DNA of 64,000 nt, from NCBI GenBank assembly GCA_030272585.1, contig BSYQ01000007.1:1492001-1556000 (forward strand), written 5' to 3'. Each line of letters begins with the position of its first letter. The first letter of the stretch is position 1. This document shows, piece by piece, positions 60,601 to 64,000 of the stretch. The translations under genes were made by a program, and so were the position numbers. The notes beneath the pieces are model-generated. The model made no database searches and was not told the origin of the DNA. It was given only the letters and a program-made list of their open reading frames with translations. This stretch comes from Bryopsis sp. KO-2023. Its lineage: Eukaryota; Chlorophyta; Ulvophyceae; Bryopsidales; Bryopsidaceae.

Positions 60601-63600
60601 ATTGGCTGGTGTTCATTTGGAGCTTGCGAAAGAATGTCAAAAACATAGGGACCGGGATGCGGCGAGCAGGAGGCCGGATTTTCAGAAAGTGCCAGGCAAA
60701 GATACTGCCGTTATCGAACGATATCTGGATAGCATCCTGGGAATGGTAGGCTGTTTTTTAATCACTGCTCTATGTTTGCGCCACTGATATCTAACACATA
60801 TTAATACCAGTGTGAAATGCTCAGCCAAAGGACAAAATAAATCCAGGAAAGCCAAATACCTTGATATTTCTGGTTTGGTGTCAAAATGAGCAGGCTGTCG
60901 ATTCGGTTGCTGTCCATATGGAGACCTCCCTTTTGTTTTCTGGCAAAGCTGCCAATGGAACGGCACTTCCACTTCTGAGAGCACCTGCCCTAGCTTTGAC
61001 CGGGGATGCCATGGTGTTCGAAGCCTACAGATCTTGCCCCGACTCCGACAATCCATGGAGTGTTGTGGAAGTGGAGGATGAAAATTCTGACGTGAAAGGT
61101 AGGTAGATTCACCTCCTTGTTTTTTAATTTCTTTTTCCTTTTCTTTGGGGGGGGGGGGGCTTTTATTTTTTATACATACGGAAGGAAGTTGATTTTTAAG
61201 TGTCGAAGAATTTGCACAGATAATGAGGAGAGCTCTGGGGATGCTGTGGAGGGAAATGAAGAAAAGACTGGAGCAGATGTTGAATTCATGGATCCTACGA
61301 AGAAAGCTGCCATTGAGAAAACCAAAAAGTGCATTTCTCAAGCATCGCATCTTTACCAGGTATCAATCGATCTTGTGAAAGACGAGTCAAACAGATGCAT
61401 CTCTCCATTTCTTTTGGGAGTTTCTTTTTTTTTCTCTTTTTTGAAAACACTCACAGCTTGGACGTAGAAAGTGGATTTGGAAAAGAATTCAGGGGCAACG
61501 ATAACGTAATACAATTTTCCCCTGAGATTGATCAACAGTTTTTTTTTTCAATGGGGTCCAGGAATCACTGGAGCTAATTGCAGGGAGAGACATAAGGCAA
61601 TGCCAGCAATCCGCCTTTTCGTCGATCTTATGTTTTGGACGATGGAATCCACGCCGAACTGCTGAGCACCTGTGTCTTTCCCAAAGCTATCGGATGGCCT
61701 CCATCTTGAAACTCCATCGACCCAATCAAATCACCACACCCCGACCAGATCCCTTCCGAAACAGAGACCTGGGTGGAACGATGTGCAACGATTTGCTGAA
61801 AAGCCATTCTCTGAAGATCATGGATGTAAACGGGGAGGTCCCGTTTGCAGCTGGGATTGAGAAATTGAATGAGGGTGTGAATTTGCTGGTGATGCACATG
61901 GATCCAGGAAGAGAGCATGTGTATGTCGCATTGATCGAACGATGTCGCTTTATTTCTGGAGCAGAGAGTGGCAAAGCCGAAGGCGTTAGGGTTGAAAGAT
62001 TCTTGATTGGTGGGGGTGGAAGGAGTCTGGCGGAGGTATCGAATGCTATTGAAAGGTTTGGCACTGAATTGAAATCTGGATCGAGTGATGGAAAGCTGGA
62101 AGGTTCGGCGGGGAGGCACGCTCAGCTGGAAGAATGCTGGAAGCTGTGTTTGGAAGCGGTGCGCACCCTGTTTGTTTCTTTTCTTGACAAAGCGAGATCA
62201 TCAACACCTTGAATCAAATCAAGGGTCATGCAAAGCTGATATATTCAGCAGCCAGGGAAGACAAAACAAAACACTGCTGTGAATGCCAGAGAAATGGACA
62301 TTTAAGGTGGTGCCATAGAAACAGACAGCAAAATTTCAACAAGCAAAATCCTGGGGTTGGCCATGAAACGATATCTTTTTGTCTGTCAATGCTGTAGGCC
62401 GAAGATTTTTTTTCCCCCGTGATGGATCTGTTTGAAGCTGCTGCGACTCCACCAGAGGGGGGTCCACCACCTGCCGTCATTTTGCTGGTCGACCCCGAAA
62501 TGGATGCTTTCCCTTTCGAGTCTTTTGGGGCATTCAAAAACTGTGCTTCTGTGAGTCGTGATTTCTCGCTGGCACTGCTCATGTCAAGAATGGAGACCGA
62601 AGTGGATGCAGCCATGTCAGATTTTAAGTTCATTGCCGAGCCAAAATGGTGCCCAACGAATGGAGGTGAGCTGATGTCAGACTGTACGAACAATCAGCGA
62701 TGCAAAGGTCGACACAAGCAGGGCTTGTCTTGCAATAAACCCCCAGAGAACCAATTTTACCTTGAAAAAATGACAAGAAAGCAGGATTCTTCTTTCCTGG
62801 AAAAGAGATTAGAGTTGAAAAAAAAATGAAGGTATCGCTCCCTGTAGGAAAATGTTTAGGAAACCTTCGGAATCTGAACGCTACGATTTTGGGGTGGGAA
62901 AATCAAAATTTTACACACAGGATTTCCTCCCAGCCATAGGTTATTGCTAAATATTGTGATTTTTTTCAGGAGAGAATGCGGATCTGTCCGACTCCTTCAA
63001 GAAGTCCATCGTGGATCAATTCGGAAAGCTGGAGGGGCTTTCCGGCAGCCAAGACTGCTCGACTTCTGTGGAAGAAGCACAAGAGCTGCTCGCTGAAGCA
63101 AAATCCTTCCTTTACCACGGAGGTCCCAGTTTCCTGGGGGGCTTCATGTCTCCACTGGTAAGAAAACCCATCCAATGGGAAACCAAAACACACAAATACG
63201 CAAATAGCCCAAGATGACCATTTTTGTTCCCTACGGAGGAATTTTTCATGGGGCTGGTTATCCAAGGCAGAATTAAACGGTGTGAAATGTGGTGCAAATC
63301 CCTTTGAACAGGCGATTTCGTCTTTGGATCTATCACAATGCAAAATGGCAGTCTTGCTCCATCGAGAAACTTACGGCCATTCTCATGAATTGATGGATCG
63401 AGCTTTTTCGAGGTAGGGCTATGAACAACTCATCTCTTCCAGGCTTTTCTTTCGGGGTACAAACCAAATCCACAACCGCCCAAAAATGATTTTGTGCATG
63501 GACCCTCCATCGAAGTCATGATTGACAAGAAGATAAAACAGAGAAGCGAGGGGAAGAGTGGATGGGAAGAGAGTAGACGGGCTAGCCAAGAAGTTTATAT

Positions 63601-64000
63601 ATATTTATAAACTAGTTTTAGTGGGCAACCAACTAGGCTGTTTTTTCCCTCAGGTCTCAGCTTAGCACATGGAGCCACAACCTGCCTTTCTGCTCGGCCG
63701 CTCTGCTGTCAGCCTGCGGTGCAAAAAGCATCGCAGTCAATGGAATTCCACTTCACGATGCTGAGGGCATCGAGCGTTTACAAGATATTCTCCAGGTTTG
63801 ATCACACGGCTTTACTCAGGTCCTATGGGTGTTTGTTTTACAGAAATGTTCATACAGACCCAAATCTGTCTGGCTTTACTCAAGTGTGGCTGATGAAACC
63901 CATCCACACTCCATGACTGAGGTCTGCTGATCCCTCAGCATTTTGAACTAAGTTAAGATGGAGTTTGGCTTATTGCCTGTCTTCAGGGTGTATCTACCGG
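51650..64000 (+). CDS. CFAP46: cilia- and flagella-associated protein 46 (CFAP46/TTC40), 3' end outside window
   Basis: Central-pair (C1d) TPR-rich axoneme protein. Exons: 51650-51805, 51919-51977, 52062-52137, 52237-52310, 52398-52509, 52580-52732, 52817-52987, 53106-53237, 53319-53523, 53641-53801, 53913-54026, 54089-54177 (end uncertain), 54497-54725, 54915-55076, 55186-55513, 55813-56006, 56315-56626, 56739-57005, 57102-57536, 57711-57876, 58130-58392, 58518-58846, 59193-59438, 59701-about 59848, 60055-60234, 60283-60354, 60494-60745, 60894-61098, 61220-61359, 61562-62158, 62398-62665, 62970-63157, 63312-63412, 63654-63795, 63987-. Over 2,200 aa. Diagnostic: RYAFLVYNGSVHFWHISRPL, LPLLQDNLRHHIKKS. 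The C-terminal part resembles a CHAT/separase-like fold: ILLVDPEMDAFPFESF, SVSRDFSLALL, FLYHGG, GAKSIAVNGIPLHD. Confidence 0.88.
54366..54395. repeat. T20-G10 composite homopolymer
   Basis: Twenty T directly followed by ten G in a CFAP46 intron. It is the longest of several T-run/G-run junctions in the window. Confidence 0.9.
57931..58010. repeat. imperfect TCATTAT/CATCATCAA repeats
   Basis: Imperfect copies of a unit of about 20-35 bases containing GTCATCATCAA and GTGTCATTAT in the CFAP46 intron after exon 57711-57876. Confidence 0.65.
58961..59138. repeat. AAAAAACTG/AAAAAACTC nonamer array
   Basis: About 18 copies of a 9-base unit (ACTGAAAAA and variant ACTCAAAAA) in the CFAP46 intron between 58846 and 59193. 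One frame reads as Lys-Leu-Lys repeats, but the array lies between two well-joined exons. Confidence 0.9.

Noticed and set aside
1-64000. tRNA, rRNA, CRISPR arrays
   Set aside because: No tRNA-like TTCGA-type B box in a foldable context was seen by eye, no rRNA sequence, and no regularly spaced prokaryote-type repeats. A tRNAscan run would settle the first point.

Overview
The window is nuclear DNA of a eukaryote with many short GT-AG introns. Most genes were read by joining exon blocks at splice sites, so they are longer than any single open frame. Three features point to a flagellate of the green lineage or one with a green-derived plastid: plant-type thiamine modules, a plastid-type CDP-diacylglycerol synthase with a transit-like N-terminus, and a CFAP46 gene (motile-cilium central pair). 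The species cannot be named from the sequence.

Layout: (-) F-box-like protein 713-1711; (+) UbiE/OMS1-like methyltransferase 1777-3517; (-) plastid-type phosphatidate cytidylyltransferase 4478-6975; (+) eEF1B beta-type exchange factor 7252-9171; (-) a possible orphan terminal exon 9263-9516; (+) ankyrin-repeat membrane protein 10905-13491; (-) two-YHS-domain secreted or anchored protein 13951-16551; (+) intronless quiescin sulfhydryl oxidase 17446-19056; (+) cohesin loader SCC2/NIPBL 20403-31455, at least 28 exons; (-) CDKL-like kinase with a long N-terminal tail 31870-34647; (+) POT/PTR peptide transporter 35892-39575; (+) four-domain thiamine protein TenA-HAD-ThiD-ThiE 40274-47110; (+) ATG4 protease 47891-51250; (+) CFAP46, 5' part, 51650 to the window end.

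The genes are housekeeping genes of separate pathways and do not form an operon-like unit. Several pairs are divergent with short shared upstream regions (1712-1776, 6976-7251, 16552-17445, 34648-35891). The most unusual content is the TenA-HAD-ThiD-ThiE fusion, which covers plant TH2 and TH1 in one reading frame. Others are a degenerate CHAT/separase-like domain at the CFAP46 C-terminus, an internally duplicated YHS gene that kept its intron phases, an N-terminally extended CDKL kinase with YRD instead of HRD, and an ATG4 ending in an acidic WxxL motif.

Non-coding DNA is rich in mononucleotide runs, especially T-runs joined to G-runs and the complement. It also holds several perfect inverted repeats and one mariner-like foldback MITE inside a thiamine-gene intron. 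Exon boundaries come from consensus splice sites, phase and protein-family continuity, without transcript data. Three junctions stay unresolved and are reported.
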